57,332 nt of DNA, from the NCBI GenBank assembly GCA_945920215.1, contig CAMEJM010000011.1, positions 1-57,332 on the forward strand, read 5' to 3'. Numbering within the stretch: the first letter of the stretch is position 1; each line of letters opens with the position of its first letter. Position numbers and translations under genes: made by a program. Below, piece after piece: positions 17,978-26,274 of the stretch. The notes beneath the pieces were generated by a model. That model was not told the origin of the DNA. It was given only the letters and a program-made list of their open reading frames with translations, and made no database searches. This DNA is from an uncultured bacterium (GTDB taxonomy: Bacteria; Bacillota; Clostridia; Oscillospirales; CAG-272).

Positions 17978-18125
17978 TTTCACTGTTTGCGGAGCAAACA
18001 ATCTCACTTCGGCACAGCCGAAATATCTCTTTCACCGCAGGTGAAAATATCTCTGCTTGCAAAGCAAGCAATCTCACTTCGGCATAGCCGAAATTTCTCT
18101 GCTTGCAAAGCAAGCAATCTCACTG
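17978..18125. repeat. Modular hairpin array
   Basis: TGTTTGC/GCAAACA, TTCGGC/GCCGAA, TTTCACC/GGTGAAA and two TTGCTTGC/GCAAGCAA stem-loops joined by AATATCTC or AATCTCAC linkers. With the preceding two repeats it fills 17645-18125; no gene is seen there. Confidence 0.82.
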
Positions 18126-18175
18126 AAAAAGCACGCTATCCCTCCTCTTTTACGGAAGAACAGCGTGCTTTTTCT
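18126..18175. terminator. Bidirectional intrinsic terminator
   Basis: AAAAAGCACGCT (18126-18137) pairs with AGCGTGCTTTTT (18162-18173). It separates the convergent RNase J gene and the gene at 18195-18668 and can act on both strands. Confidence 0.8.
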
Positions 18176-18194
18176 TAGGTGCTTCGCACTCGGA

Positions 18195-18668
18195 TCAAGC
18201 CTTTGCCTTGGCTTTTGCTTTCTTGGCGGGCGCGGCGGTCTCTTCTGCGGCGTCTGCGGTAATGTCCTCCGGCTTCACCTCAATGGTGATCTCCTCTTCG
18301 GGCATCTCCTCGTCTGCGCTTTCTGCCGCCGCTTTCTTTGCGGCGTGCTTCTCACGCAGCTCGGTCACCTTGTCGCTGACCTTTTCCTTGGCGGCAACCG
18401 CCTTTTCTTTTACGACCGGCGCCTTTTCCTTGCACGCGGCGATAATCTTCTTGATTCCGTCCGCGGGAACGGTCAGGGCAACGTCATGCCCCTCGGTCAC
18501 TTCGCCGTTCTCATCTTTCTTGGGAGAGATGTCAAGGCGATACACAAGGGATTCCAGCGTGATGTGCTTGGGGGCGTTTTCATCCTCGCCCTCAGGGGTG
18601 ACCTTTGTCTTAAAGGGAATCAGGGCGGCGGCAACGGCAACGCCGCATACGGCTTTGAAAAAGTTCAT
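18195..18668 (-). CDS. Hypothetical protein with Lys/Ala/Glu-rich tail
   Basis: 157 aa, unrecognised. It begins with a short hydrophobic stretch (FFKAVCGVAVAAALI), too short and lacking charges for a clear signal peptide, followed by a possible beta-rich region (HITLESLVYRLDISPKK, LTVPADGIKKIIAACK). From about residue 80 it is low complexity: KEKAPVVKEKAVAAKEKVSD suggests an 11-residue amphipathic-helix pattern, then an acidic part, then a KKAKAKAKA end. The histone-like basic tail could bind nucleic acid; this is inference. AAAGGAG precedes the ATG at 18668. Confidence 0.7.
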   Translation of the reverse strand: MNFFKAVCGVAVAAALIPFKTKVTPEGEDENAPKHITLESLVYRLDISPKKDENGEVTEGHDVALTVPADGIKKIIAACKEKAPVVKEKAVAAKEKVSDKVTELREKHAAKKAAAESADEEMPEEEITIEVKPEDITADAAEETAAPAKKAKAKAKA

Positions 18669-18821
18669 TTCAATACTCCTTTCAGGTCCTTTGTCAAGAA
18701 CATTTTAGCATATCGCCTTTGGAAAAGCAAGGCGAAACATGAACGCGAGGAAAATTTTTTCAACATCGGAAAAGCGCTGTCCGGGGGGAGGGGCGTTTGC
18801 CGTTTCGCTTCTTTCGGCACT

Positions 18822-19472
18822 TCAATCCACGGGGGGCAGATACTCCCACACCGCGCAGGCGGCGTAACGGTTTCCGCCGTTGTCCAGGAGTTGCCATTCC
18901 CGGCGGTTCGCCTCTTCCGGGATGCGCGCCGTGCGGCAGCCCCCGATGCCCTCTCCCGTCATTTTGACCGTGGCTTCCATGCGCGTCCAAAGGCGGTAAA
19001 AGACCTCGGCGCGTTTCTCCGGCGGGGCTTTGCCGTATTCCGCCGTCAGCTCCTCCGGAAAGAATCTGTCGGCAAGGGACAGCCGTCGCGTTTGCTCGGG
19101 CTTGATTTGTTCCACGTCCACCCCGCAGCGGACAGGGGTTTTGTCGGGGGTTTTCACAAGAAGGGCGCACCCTATCTCCCCGCTGTGCGAGAAGCTGATG
19201 CCAAGGTCGGGGCGCCCCTTGATATACGGTTCCCCCGATTCGCTGTACGCAATTTGCAGAGCGGCATAAGGCTCCCCTGCTTTGTTGCAGGCGCGGCGGA
19301 ACGCCGCTTCGGCAGCCGCCCGCAGGGCGGCAAGCTCCGGGTTGCGCGGGGCTCTCACACGCGCTGCGCGCGCAAGCGGCAGCACCGAGACAAACAGTTC
19401 CCTTTTGGCGGCGTCCCGGAAGTCGTCGGCAAAGGTGTATTCAAAATACAGGTCAGGTACAGTATGAGTCAT
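18822..19472 (-). CDS. 4'-phosphopantetheinyl transferase (Sfp/AcpT type)
   Basis: 216 aa. Transfers phosphopantetheine from CoA to carrier-protein Ser residues. Seen: SFSHSGEIGCALLV, the Mg-binding GVDVEQI, and FYRLWTRMEATVKMTGEGI, which corresponds to the WxxKEAxxK motif with Met-Glu-Ala in place of Lys-Glu-Ala. No polyketide or peptide synthetase lies nearby, so it may serve the fatty-acid carrier protein. Start chosen at 19472, where ATGA overlaps the stop of the upstream gene; an ATG at 19484 is an alternative. Neither has a strong ribosome site, consistent with translational coupling. Confidence 0.88.
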   Translation of the reverse strand: MTHTVPDLYFEYTFADDFRDAAKRELFVSVLPLARAARVRAPRNPELAALRAAAEAAFRRACNKAGEPYAALQIAYSESGEPYIKGRPDLGISFSHSGEIGCALLVKTPDKTPVRCGVDVEQIKPEQTRRLSLADRFFPEELTAEYGKAPPEKRAEVFYRLWTRMEATVKMTGEGIGGCRTARIPEEANRREWQLLDNGGNRYAACAVWEYLPPVD

Positions 19473-20191
19473 TTTGAAAGCCATGATACAAGGGGGTCCA
19501 GTACGTTGAGCAGAACAAACCAGAGTACCCCGCATACAAGAATGGTGTAGACCAGCCCCATGCGGTCGTCAAAAGAGAACTTGCCCGCGTGCCCCTCGGC
19601 ATAGTCCGCGCAGGGGGGCTGGATATAAAAGCGGGTTCCCGGGACGATCGCCATGCGGCGCAGAGCCGCCCGCGCGGCGCGCTTTTTTTGCTTCGCTTCT
19701 GCTTTTGAGGCGCAATCGGGCTCCGCTTCCGGCTCTTTTGCGTCTGTGGCGGTCGTTTCTTCACAGGGCGGTGCCGCCTCTCCGGCGGGCGCGGCGGTCG
19801 GCACCGCTATTTCCTCTCCGACAGGTTGCTCCGCCTGTAAAAGCAACGCGGCGTTGCGCCGATCCAGCTCGTCGCAGGAAACGGTTTTGTACAGCACGCA
19901 GGACGGAGAGCGCAACAGGAAGCGCGCGAAGCGCAGGGAAAGACTCCCCGGTTTGTAGCCGAGGCTCTCCAAGGAAACGGCGTCTGCGGCGCAGTCCGCC
20001 CCCGCTTCCCGCAGACGCTTAAGCAGCTTGGATTCAAAGCTGCGCCAGAAGGTGAAGTAAAGGGCAGCCAGAATCACCCCTACCGCAACGGCGGTGATGA
20101 GCATCGGCAGATAAGAGAGCGCGGAGCCGGTTTCCGCCCCCTCGACAGTGAACAGCCCCTTGAAATAGGAGCCGAAAGAAAGAAGCGTCAT
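19469..20191 (-). CDS. Two-TM membrane protein, unknown function
   Basis: 240 aa. A membrane segment at about 27-48 (YLPMLITAVAVGVILAALYF) is followed by a cytoplasmic-looking domain with KRLREAGADCAADAVSLESLGY, a Glu/Ala-rich linker (about 120-175) and a second C-terminal membrane segment (GLVYTILVCGVLWFVLLNVL). The start at 20191 follows AAAGGGGG. The gene overlaps the phosphopantetheinyl transferase by 4 bp and lies 114 bp downstream of parB on the same strand. No family recognised. Confidence 0.72.
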   Translation of the reverse strand: MTLLSFGSYFKGLFTVEGAETGSALSYLPMLITAVAVGVILAALYFTFWRSFESKLLKRLREAGADCAADAVSLESLGYKPGSLSLRFARFLLRSPSCVLYKTVSCDELDRRNAALLLQAEQPVGEEIAVPTAAPAGEAAPPCEETTATDAKEPEAEPDCASKAEAKQKKRAARAALRRMAIVPGTRFYIQPPCADYAEGHAGKFSFDDRMGLVYTILVCGVLWFVLLNVLDPLVSWLSK

Positions 20192-20305
20192 GGTGTGTCC
20201 CCCTTTTGTAAAAGTCGCCGCCGGCTTTGCGGCGGCGAAGCGAAAGACGCCAAGTCCCCTCCGAGGCAAACCCATGCGGGTTGCGCGGGCGGTTTTCCGC
20301 TGCGG

Positions 20306-21193
20306 TCAGATCTGATCGAGAAAGTCCTCGCCGCAGATCTGCGTCAGGAGAATTTCCAGGTCCTCGTTGTCTTCATAGAACAGGGTGATAGACTTCTGCG
20401 GCCCGCGGTCGGAAATGGTGACCCGCCGCCCGAGGTGGGACATCATGCGGTTGGAAAGGTCCGCCGCGTAGTCAACGTGATACGGCTTCTCCTTTTCCTC
20501 GCGCCGGGGTTTATTGGCGCGCTTGACCTCGCGCTCGAGTTCACGCACCGAAAGCCCGCCCTCGGCAATTTCATGAGCCAAGCGAATCATGACCGCCTTG
20601 TCTTTACAGCCCAGGAGCGTGCGTGCATGACCGGCGGTAATCAGACCGTCGCGTACCAAGGGAAGAATCTCCTCGGGCAGGTCCAAAAGGCGCAGCGTGT
20701 TGGCGATGGCGGGGCGGCTCTTGCCTACGCGTTCGGAGAGCTTCTCCTGCGTCATGTCGAAACGGTCCAAGAGGGTGCGGTAGGCGAGCGCCTCCTCCAA
20801 GGGGTTCAGATCCTCTCTCTGAATGTTCTCGATGAGAGAAATCTGCATACTTTCCGCCTCGTCCTCGTTTACCACCAGTACGGGAATTTCGGTGAGCCCC
20901 GCCATCTTGCTGGCTCTCCAACGGCGTTCTCCCGCGATGATCTGGTAGCGGTCGTTCGGGAGAGGACGCACCAGGATCGGCTGGAGCAGTCCGTGCGCGG
21001 CAATGGAGGACGCAAGCTGTGCGAGCGACTCCTCGTCAAAGGCTTTCCGAGGCTGGTCCGAGCGAGGTTCGATCATCGCTACGCGCACGTTGCGCAGCTT
21101 GTCTCCGTCGCCTCCTGCGGTATTTTCAAGGGTTTCGTTATCGGAAAACAGCGCGTTCAGACCGCGCCCGAGTCCTGTCAGTTTATTTGCCAT
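20306..21193 (-). CDS. parB: Chromosome partitioning protein ParB (Spo0J)
   Basis: 295 aa. CTP-dependent DNA clamp that loads at parS and spreads. The ParA-stimulating N-terminus GLGRGLNALFSD is present, then the CTP-binding motif AGERRWRASKMAG (about 86-98), the ENIQREDLNPLEEA motif (about 121-134), the helix-turn-helix TQEKLSERVGKSRPAIANTL (about 147-166) and a C-terminal dimer domain. Three perfect parS sites are in this window. It has its own promoter (21242-21269); parA is 1.14 kb upstream rather than adjacent. Confidence 0.97.
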   Translation of the reverse strand: MANKLTGLGRGLNALFSDNETLENTAGGDGDKLRNVRVAMIEPRSDQPRKAFDEESLAQLASSIAAHGLLQPILVRPLPNDRYQIIAGERRWRASKMAGLTEIPVLVVNEDEAESMQISLIENIQREDLNPLEEALAYRTLLDRFDMTQEKLSERVGKSRPAIANTLRLLDLPEEILPLVRDGLITAGHARTLLGCKDKAVMIRLAHEIAEGGLSVRELEREVKRANKPRREEKEKPYHVDYAADLSNRMMSHLGRRVTISDRGPQKSITLFYEDNEDLEILLTQICGEDFLDQI

Positions 21194-21241
21194 AGTCTTT
21201 TTTGTTCCTTTCTTCCGTTGCTGAAAAATATAAAATGTTAG

Positions 21242-21269
21242 AATTTACCAATTTAACGGAGCGTGTCAA
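21242..21269 (-). promoter_or_regulatory. Probable parB promoter
   Basis: Minus strand TTGACA, 16-bp spacer, TAAATT, about 45 bp upstream of parB. It supports expression independent of parA, whose transcript should end at the terminator 22241-22286. Confidence 0.5.
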
Positions 21270-21324
21270 TCATATACAGGGAGAAAAGCACTTTTCTGTT
21301 GAGCTACACGGGTCTCTATATCAA

Positions 21325-21362
21325 AGTACCCTTTATAAATAAAAGTATTCTCTATAAATAAA
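21325..21362. repeat. Two 19-bp direct repeats, AT-rich
   Basis: AGTACCCTTTATAAATAAA (21325) and AGTATTCTCTATAAATAAA (21344) are tandem and differ at 3 positions. They lie in an AT-rich part of the parA-parB gap; no gene is evident in 21270-21780, which otherwise holds one parS. Confidence 0.5.
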
Positions 21363-21655
21363 ATAGCAGAAACAGCGGTAAATTGCAAGGTGTAAGTAAA
21401 AAATAATCAATATAGGGGCGGGAACCGAAACGGTTGCAGCCGCCGCACAGATACTTTTTGCGGCAAAACGGAATAGCAAGCGCGGGCGGATCACAAGGGT
21501 TGAATCTTCCGTTGGTGTAGCTGAAATCGATCGGGAGCCTCGCGGAATGCCGTTATTTTAAGGAAAACTGCCCCGTGCTTATTCGGAAAAGCGATACCGT
21601 GCTTTGATAGAGGCAATTTCGCGCTCTTAAGGCAGTGTATTTCACGGTTTCATAT

Positions 21656-21671
21656 TGTTTCACGTGAAACA
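21656..21671. promoter_or_regulatory. parS: parS site 1 (perfect)
   Basis: TGTTTCACGTGAAACA, a perfect match to the Spo0J parS consensus TGTTNCACGTGAAACA, located between parA and parB. Confidence 0.95.
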
Positions 21672-21784
21672 AATGGAAAATTGGGGTCAATTTGGTTTTG
21701 TAAATGGCATACCTTTGAAGACATTACGGATATTCTGTTTCCTCGATGAAAAAACTGCATACGCGGCATAAACATTCTCAGCCT

Positions 21785-22104
21785 CCCAAATATCACTGTT
21801 TGCGGAGCAAACAATTTCACTTCGGCGAAAACCGAAATATCTCTTTCACCGCAGGTGAAAATATCGCTGCTTGTGTCGGCAAGCAATCTCGCTTCGGCAC
21901 AGCCGAACTGTCACTGCTTGCTTTACGACACTCCTCCACCCGCTTGCGCGGGAGCCCCCCTCTCGAATATCATTGTTTGCGGAGCAAACAATATCACTTT
22001 GCGAAGCAAAACATCTCTTTCACCGCAGGTGAAAATATCACTGCTTGCAAAGCAAGCAATCTCACTTCGGCGTAGCCGAACTATCGCTGCTTGCGAAGCA
22101 ATGA
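21785..22104. repeat. Long modular hairpin array with embedded GGAG-type repeat
   Basis: Two runs of stem-loops (TGTTTGC, TTCGGC, TTTCACC, TTGCTTGC types) with AATATCAC/AATATCTC linkers, interrupted at 21929-21962 by a CCACCCGCTTGCGCGGGAG element that also occurs at 46541-46584. Part of the 1.1 kb that separates parA from parB. Confidence 0.82.
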
Positions 22105-22115
22105 CGGAAGGAGTT

Positions 22116-22164
22116 TGCCTCCCTCCCCGAGGGAGGTGGCACGCGACAGCGTGACGGAGGGAGT
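22116..22164. repeat. REP-like element, GGCACGCGACAGCGTGAC family
   Basis: Same core as at 17869-17915, with CTCCC arms on both sides, again adjacent to a hairpin array. Confidence 0.72.
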
Positions 22165-22240
22165 CATATAAGAAAAGCAGATTTTTTCTGCTTCGTCCGT
22201 CTCAAGAGGGTACATTAGCCGCTTTTTCAGCGCCAAAATA

Positions 22241-22286
22241 CAAAAAAGCGGAACTGCTGCACTTCGTTTAAAAGCAATCCCGCTGT
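22241..22286 (-). terminator. parA terminator
   Basis: On the minus strand AGCGGGA pairs with TTCCGCT across a 24-base loop, followed by TTTTTTG. It lies about 50 bp past the parA stop. Confidence 0.6.
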
Positions 22287-22336
22287 TTTGATAGTTCCCT
22301 TGCAAATATGGCATTGTGCGTTATATTGCGTTGCGC

Positions 22337-23098
22337 TCAGATACGTTCCATCAGCTCCCGCGCCGCTTCATTGTATTCCTGCGCGCTTCTGCCGCGCGGC
22401 TCCAGCACCTGTATGGGCATACCGAAGCCGGGCGCTTCAGAAAGCCGCACGCTGCGCGAAATAGGAGTTTTGAACAGTTTGGACGGATAATAACGCTTAA
22501 TTTCCTCAATGACCTGTCGCGTCAGGGTCAATCTGCCGTTGTACATGGTCGGAAGAATCCCGACAAGCTGTAATGCCGGATTATAGTTCTGCCGCACGCG
22601 CCGAATGCTCGGCAATAGCTGTGAAAGCCCCTCCAGCGCATAAAACTCGCATTGAAGCGGAACCACAACCCCGTCCGCGATCGAAAGCGCGGTCAAGGTC
22701 AGAAATCCGAGGGAGGGAGGACAGTCAATCAGGATGTAGTCATAGTCGAATTTGACTTCCTTTAAAACCGATAAAGGGTTGCTGTCGGGGGTAAACTGCC
22801 CTGCCAGCTCGATTTCCACAGCTGCAAGATCGGTTTTGGAGGGAATCAACCAGAGATTCTCGTATTTTGTTTTGATAATTACGCTTTTGAGGGGAACATT
22901 GCGGGTCAACACGTCGTAAATGGTGTGCGTGACGGTACGCTTGTCCACGCCTACTCCACTGGTGGCATTCCCTTGCGGGTCGTAGTCCAGCAACAGCACC
23001 TTTTTACCGCTCATTCCGATTGCTGCTGCAATGTTGATACAGGAAGTGGTCTTACCGACTCCACCTTTTTGATTTGAAAAAGCAATGATGCGCGCCAT
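22337..23098 (-). CDS. parA: Chromosome partitioning ATPase ParA (Soj)
   Basis: 253 aa, standard Soj length. Deviant Walker A KGGVGKTTSCINIA (about 11-24), Walker A-prime LLLDYDPQGNATSG (about 35-48) and Walker B DYILIDCPPSLGFLT (about 119-133). It works with ParB in origin segregation and regulates DnaA in related bacteria. The ATG at 23098 follows GGAGGG at a somewhat long spacing. Promoter at 23137-23165; two parS sites lie upstream. Confidence 0.97.
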   Translation of the reverse strand: MARIIAFSNQKGGVGKTTSCINIAAAIGMSGKKVLLLDYDPQGNATSGVGVDKRTVTHTIYDVLTRNVPLKSVIIKTKYENLWLIPSKTDLAAVEIELAGQFTPDSNPLSVLKEVKFDYDYILIDCPPSLGFLTLTALSIADGVVVPLQCEFYALEGLSQLLPSIRRVRQNYNPALQLVGILPTMYNGRLTLTRQVIEEIKRYYPSKLFKTPISRSVRLSEAPGFGMPIQVLEPRGRSAQEYNEAARELMERI

Positions 23099-23136
23099 AT
23101 GCAGCGTACCCTCCGCGGAACGATAAAGTTGGTTCT

Positions 23137-23165
23137 ATTATAATCTAAGAGGAGAAGAAAAGCAA
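23137..23165 (-). promoter_or_regulatory. parA promoter
   Basis: Minus strand TTGCTT, 17-bp spacer, perfect TATAAT. Confidence 0.7.
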
Positions 23166-23226
23166 GAACAGAGAGGGGTTGCGGATAAAAAAATAAAAAA
23201 TTGTTCGACGAATACGCAAGAGCGTT

Positions 23227-23242
23227 TGTTTCACGTGAAACA
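23227..23242. promoter_or_regulatory. parS: parS site 2 (perfect)
   Basis: TGTTTCACGTGAAACA, about 60 bp upstream of the parA -35, so bound ParB could influence parA transcription. Confidence 0.95.
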
Positions 23243-23337
23243 TTGCCGAAAAACGAGCCGTACTGCGTGGTGCGCCCGTGTTTGGTAATAGTTCCGCTAA
23301 ATTGTTTGTCATGCACCCGTGTATCCTCTTTTGCAAA

Positions 23338-23353
23338 TGTTTCACGTGAAACA
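23338..23353. promoter_or_regulatory. parS: parS site 3 (perfect)
   Basis: TGTTTCACGTGAAACA, 111 bp from parS site 2. Confidence 0.95.
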
Positions 23354-24321
23354 AATCGACAAAATGCGCTAAAACACGCTGAAATAAGCAATATTCAAAC
23401 AAAATCCGAACCGCACAGCAAATTCGCGGTCGGTTTTGACCTCATACTGTGATTTTGCTGTGGTATTGTGACGGTGAGATTTATGGCAGCATATCGATTG
23501 GCTTACGCCGTAGGGTTTCTTGCAAAGGGTAAAACAATCGAATCGCAGATACGGACAATCAAGAACTTCGGCTTTCCCCGCTCAGATCGCGTATGTGTCA
23601 TTGTGCAATACCGGCAGTGCTACTGTTTTAGTTGTATTTTGTCTGAGCTTCGGTGGTACTTACTGACATAATGACAATTGAAATTGTCAATCAGTCGACA
23701 AAAAGCTGCACAATTGGCTTAAATAAGGCAAAATCATTCTTCTTTTTGCTTCTCTCGGTTGCAAAATCGCGTACTGTGGGCGATGTATTTGCTGTTTTAG
23801 GATCGATCATGTCAGGAATGTGTCTTTCCGGCGCTATAATCGGACTTTCAGACTGCACACCCAACATTTTAAGCGCTGAATTTCTTGTAAAAAATCTATA
23901 ATATACCATATAATGGATATTTTTACTATGATTATACAAAACTTTAGGTTTGTATTTGAAATCGGTCGCGTTTGTCGGGTGGTTTTTTCTTCGTTTTTGA
24001 CGATTTTTTAACAATCGCCTTGTTTTTGCTTGAAAATGAGCAATTTCCGCAATTTTTACAAGCAACTGTTTTCTTTTGATTTTCATCGGTGGATAGGTAT
24101 CTATGTAACACTTGTTTCTTTGCTGTTCTTTTTTTGCTATATGTTCTGCAGCAAGTTCTTTTTCATGCGCCGGGGTCTTTCCCGGGGTTACGCTTCCCCT
24201 TCTCGCCCCGTCGTCTGCCGCACCCGTTGTTTTACCGCCGATATCGCCGGCTTTATCATATCCGTACGACCGAATGATATGCGCGCCGGTCATCCTTCCT
24301 TTTGATTTTTCAGTCAGGGAA
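23354..24321. other. AT-rich gene-poor region
   Basis: Nearly 1 kb with no convincing gene. A GACAATT/AATTGTC palindrome is at 23672-23687 and an exact TTACTGACA (variant DnaA box) is at 23660-23668. A minus-strand frame is open from 24293 to 23691 (200 codons, Lys/Asn-rich, AAGGAAGG too close to its ATG); it looks unlike its neighbours in composition and could be a decayed or foreign gene, but I do not call it. Confidence 0.4.
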
Positions 24322-24350
24322 TTGAATTTTTGCGTATGCTGTGCTACAAT
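24322..24350 (+). promoter_or_regulatory. Promoter of the histidine phosphatase gene
   Basis: TTGAAT, 17-bp spacer, TACAAT, giving a leader of about 130 nt before the start at 24491. Confidence 0.75.
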
Positions 24351-24490
24351 ACATATAAGACGGTTGTTTGGGGCGCTTGCCTTTCTTACGCGTGCTGCGC
24401 TGCGGGCTTTTTGCCTTTCATGCCCGCTTCTTTTCGCACGCGCGGACGCAACCGAAACCAATTGCGAAAATTGTTGATAGTCGGAGAAAA

Positions 24491-25129
24491 ATGACTGAAC
24501 TGATTTTGGTCCGCCACGGACAGAGTATGGGGAACCTCCACAGACAGTTCCTCGGCCATACCGATTACGATCTGAGCGAGACAGGGTATGAGCAGGCGAA
24601 ACGACTCGCTGCCTTTTTGCGGGACACGCAGATCGACGCGGTTTACTCCTCGGACCTGTTGCGCGCCCGGCATACAGCAGAGCCGATCGCACAGGCGCGC
24701 GAGCTGAAGATCCATTTAGAGCCGGAGCTGAGGGAAATACAAGCCGGGCTTTGGGAGGGACAAACCTTTCCCTACCTGGAGGAGCACTTTCCGGAAAGTT
24801 ACCATACTTTCCGCAGCGATCTCGGAAACGCCCGCCCGGACGGAGGAGAGAGCACCGAGGAAGTGCGGGAACGGATGTATGCGTGCGTGAAACGTATTGC
24901 GACAGCCGAGGAGGGGCATCGGGTTCTCCTCGCCAGCCATGCCACTTCCATCTGTATGTTTGCGTGCGCCGCGCTGGGGCTTGCGCGCGAGCAGGTGCGC
25001 AACTTGGGCCTGCCGACCAACGCGTCCGTTTCTGTCTTTGAATGGCGCGGCGGGAGGTTCGCTCTCCGCCGATACAGCGAGGACGCCTATCTTGGGGAGC
25101 TGCGCCTGAAAGCGCCGCCTTTGGCATAA
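24491..25129 (+). CDS. Histidine phosphatase family protein
   Basis: 212 aa. Phosphoglycerate-mutase-like phosphatase: the catalytic VRHGQSMGN (residues 7-15) carries the phospho-accepting His in RHG, YSSDLLRARHTAEPI (about 55-69) is the second Arg site, the acid lies in LREIQAGLWEG (about 81-91) and the second His in LLASHATSI (about 150-158). Related Clostridia proteins include cobalamin phosphatases and broad-specificity phosphatases; no cobalamin gene is near, so substrate is unknown. Weak ribosome site TCGGAG. Single gene behind its own promoter. Confidence 0.9.
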   Translation: MTELILVRHGQSMGNLHRQFLGHTDYDLSETGYEQAKRLAAFLRDTQIDAVYSSDLLRARHTAEPIAQARELKIHLEPELREIQAGLWEGQTFPYLEEHFPESYHTFRSDLGNARPDGGESTEEVRERMYACVKRIATAEEGHRVLLASHATSICMFACAALGLAREQVRNLGLPTNASVSVFEWRGGRFALRRYSEDAYLGELRLKAPPLA

Positions 25130-25276
25130 GCCTTGCCTGTCCCGACTTTCATAATTCCGAGGTGCCCGTGGACGTTCCCGCGGCACGCTTGCTTGATCCG
25201 CTTTCCGCCGCGCTCCGCACGGCGGGATCCCGAAACCGAAAGACCGCGCCGTGCGCGGAGAAATCGAGGTACAACC

Positions 25277-26131
25277 GTGAAAAAAATAATGAATGCCATT
25301 AAGAATTTCAAATGGGGGTATTTGCTCTTCGCCGTTTTGTTTGTGGGCGCAGGGCTTGCCTTTCTCGCGTTCCCCGATCAGGCTCTGGACAACGTCCGCC
25401 GGGTCATCGGCGGCGTGACGGTGCTGTTCGGAGGCATTTTTGTGGCGCTGACGCTTGCGGACCGTGCCCGCGGCTTCCGCTTTTGGGCAAAAATGCTGAT
25501 GGGCGTATTCTCCATGGTATGCGGCGGACTGATGTTTTTCATTCAGAACAGCATTCAGTACCTGCTGTTTATCGCCGGGCTTTATATGATCATCGATTCT
25601 TCTTTCAAATTGCAGACTTCCATTCAATCCAAACGCTATAAATCCTGGCTGTGGTGGGTGATGCTCTTCCTCTCCGCCGCCGGCATTGCGCTGGGCACCG
25701 TTCTTTTGCGCACGCAGTTCAATCTGGAAGAGGACCTGCTGAAAGCCTCCCGCCTGCTCGGCGTTTCGCTGATGCTGGACGGCGCGATGAATCTGCTGTC
25801 CATTCCCTATCTGTATCACATTGAACACGGAACCCGCCGCGAGGTCGAGGAGCAGCTGCGCGCCGAAGGGGCGCTTGCAACCGTGGTGGACGCCGAGGAA
25901 AAGCCCGCGCTGACCCGCGCGGAAAAAAAGGCGCGCCGCAAAGAAGCGCGCGCCGCTCTGAAAAAAGGAACGCACGGCGCTGTGGAAGCCGCGCCCGAGA
26001 GCATCTCAATGACTGCGGCGCCTATGGCAGAGCCCGCCGGGCAGAGCGCCGCGGCGGAGGAGCCCGTGATCGTACAGCTCACGGACACGCCGGCGGATCA
26101 CAATGCGGAGGAGCACAGCACGCTCGGATAA
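25277..26131 (+). CDS. DUF308/HdeD-like six-TM protein with charged tail
   Basis: 284 aa. Six predicted membrane segments in the first 180 residues, grouped in pairs (YLLFAVLFVGAGLAFLAFP, IGGVTVLFGGIFVALTLA, MLMGVFSMVCGGLMFFI, YLLFIAGLYMIIDSSF, WWVMLFLSAAGIALGTVLL and LLGVSLMLDGAMNLLSI), as in the DUF308 family. The C-terminal 90 residues are soluble: KARRKEARAALKKGTHG then an acidic, Ala-rich end. GTG at 25277 chosen because GAGGT lies 6 bases upstream; the ATG at 25289 has no ribosome site. Function unknown. Confidence 0.8.
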   Translation: MKKIMNAIKNFKWGYLLFAVLFVGAGLAFLAFPDQALDNVRRVIGGVTVLFGGIFVALTLADRARGFRFWAKMLMGVFSMVCGGLMFFIQNSIQYLLFIAGLYMIIDSSFKLQTSIQSKRYKSWLWWVMLFLSAAGIALGTVLLRTQFNLEEDLLKASRLLGVSLMLDGAMNLLSIPYLYHIEHGTRREVEEQLRAEGALATVVDAEEKPALTRAEKKARRKEARAALKKGTHGAVEAAPESISMTAAPMAEPAGQSAAAEEPVIVQLTDTPADHNAEEHSTLG

Positions 26132-26195
26132 GCGCCGGCAGGTTTTCCGCGGCGCGTCGGTCCCCATCGGCACCCGAAATAATCATATCAAAAAC

Positions 26196-26243
26196 AAAAA
26201 GCACACTGTGTTCCCTGAAAAGCGGGAAGCGCAGTGTGTTTTT
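26196..26243. terminator. Bidirectional intrinsic terminator
   Basis: AAAAAGCACACTGTG pairs with CGCAGTGTGTTTTT, with inner TTCCC/GGGAA, between the convergent genes ending at 26131 and 26275. Confidence 0.85.
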
Positions 26244-26274
26244 CCGTGACGGGCAGAATGTCGTGGCGCGTATA

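Noticed and set aside
23691..24293. Minus-strand frame of 200 codons in the AT-rich region
   Set aside because: Composition unlike neighbours, SD-like AAGGAAGG directly against the ATG, and no recognisable domain. Kept as a note, not called as a gene.
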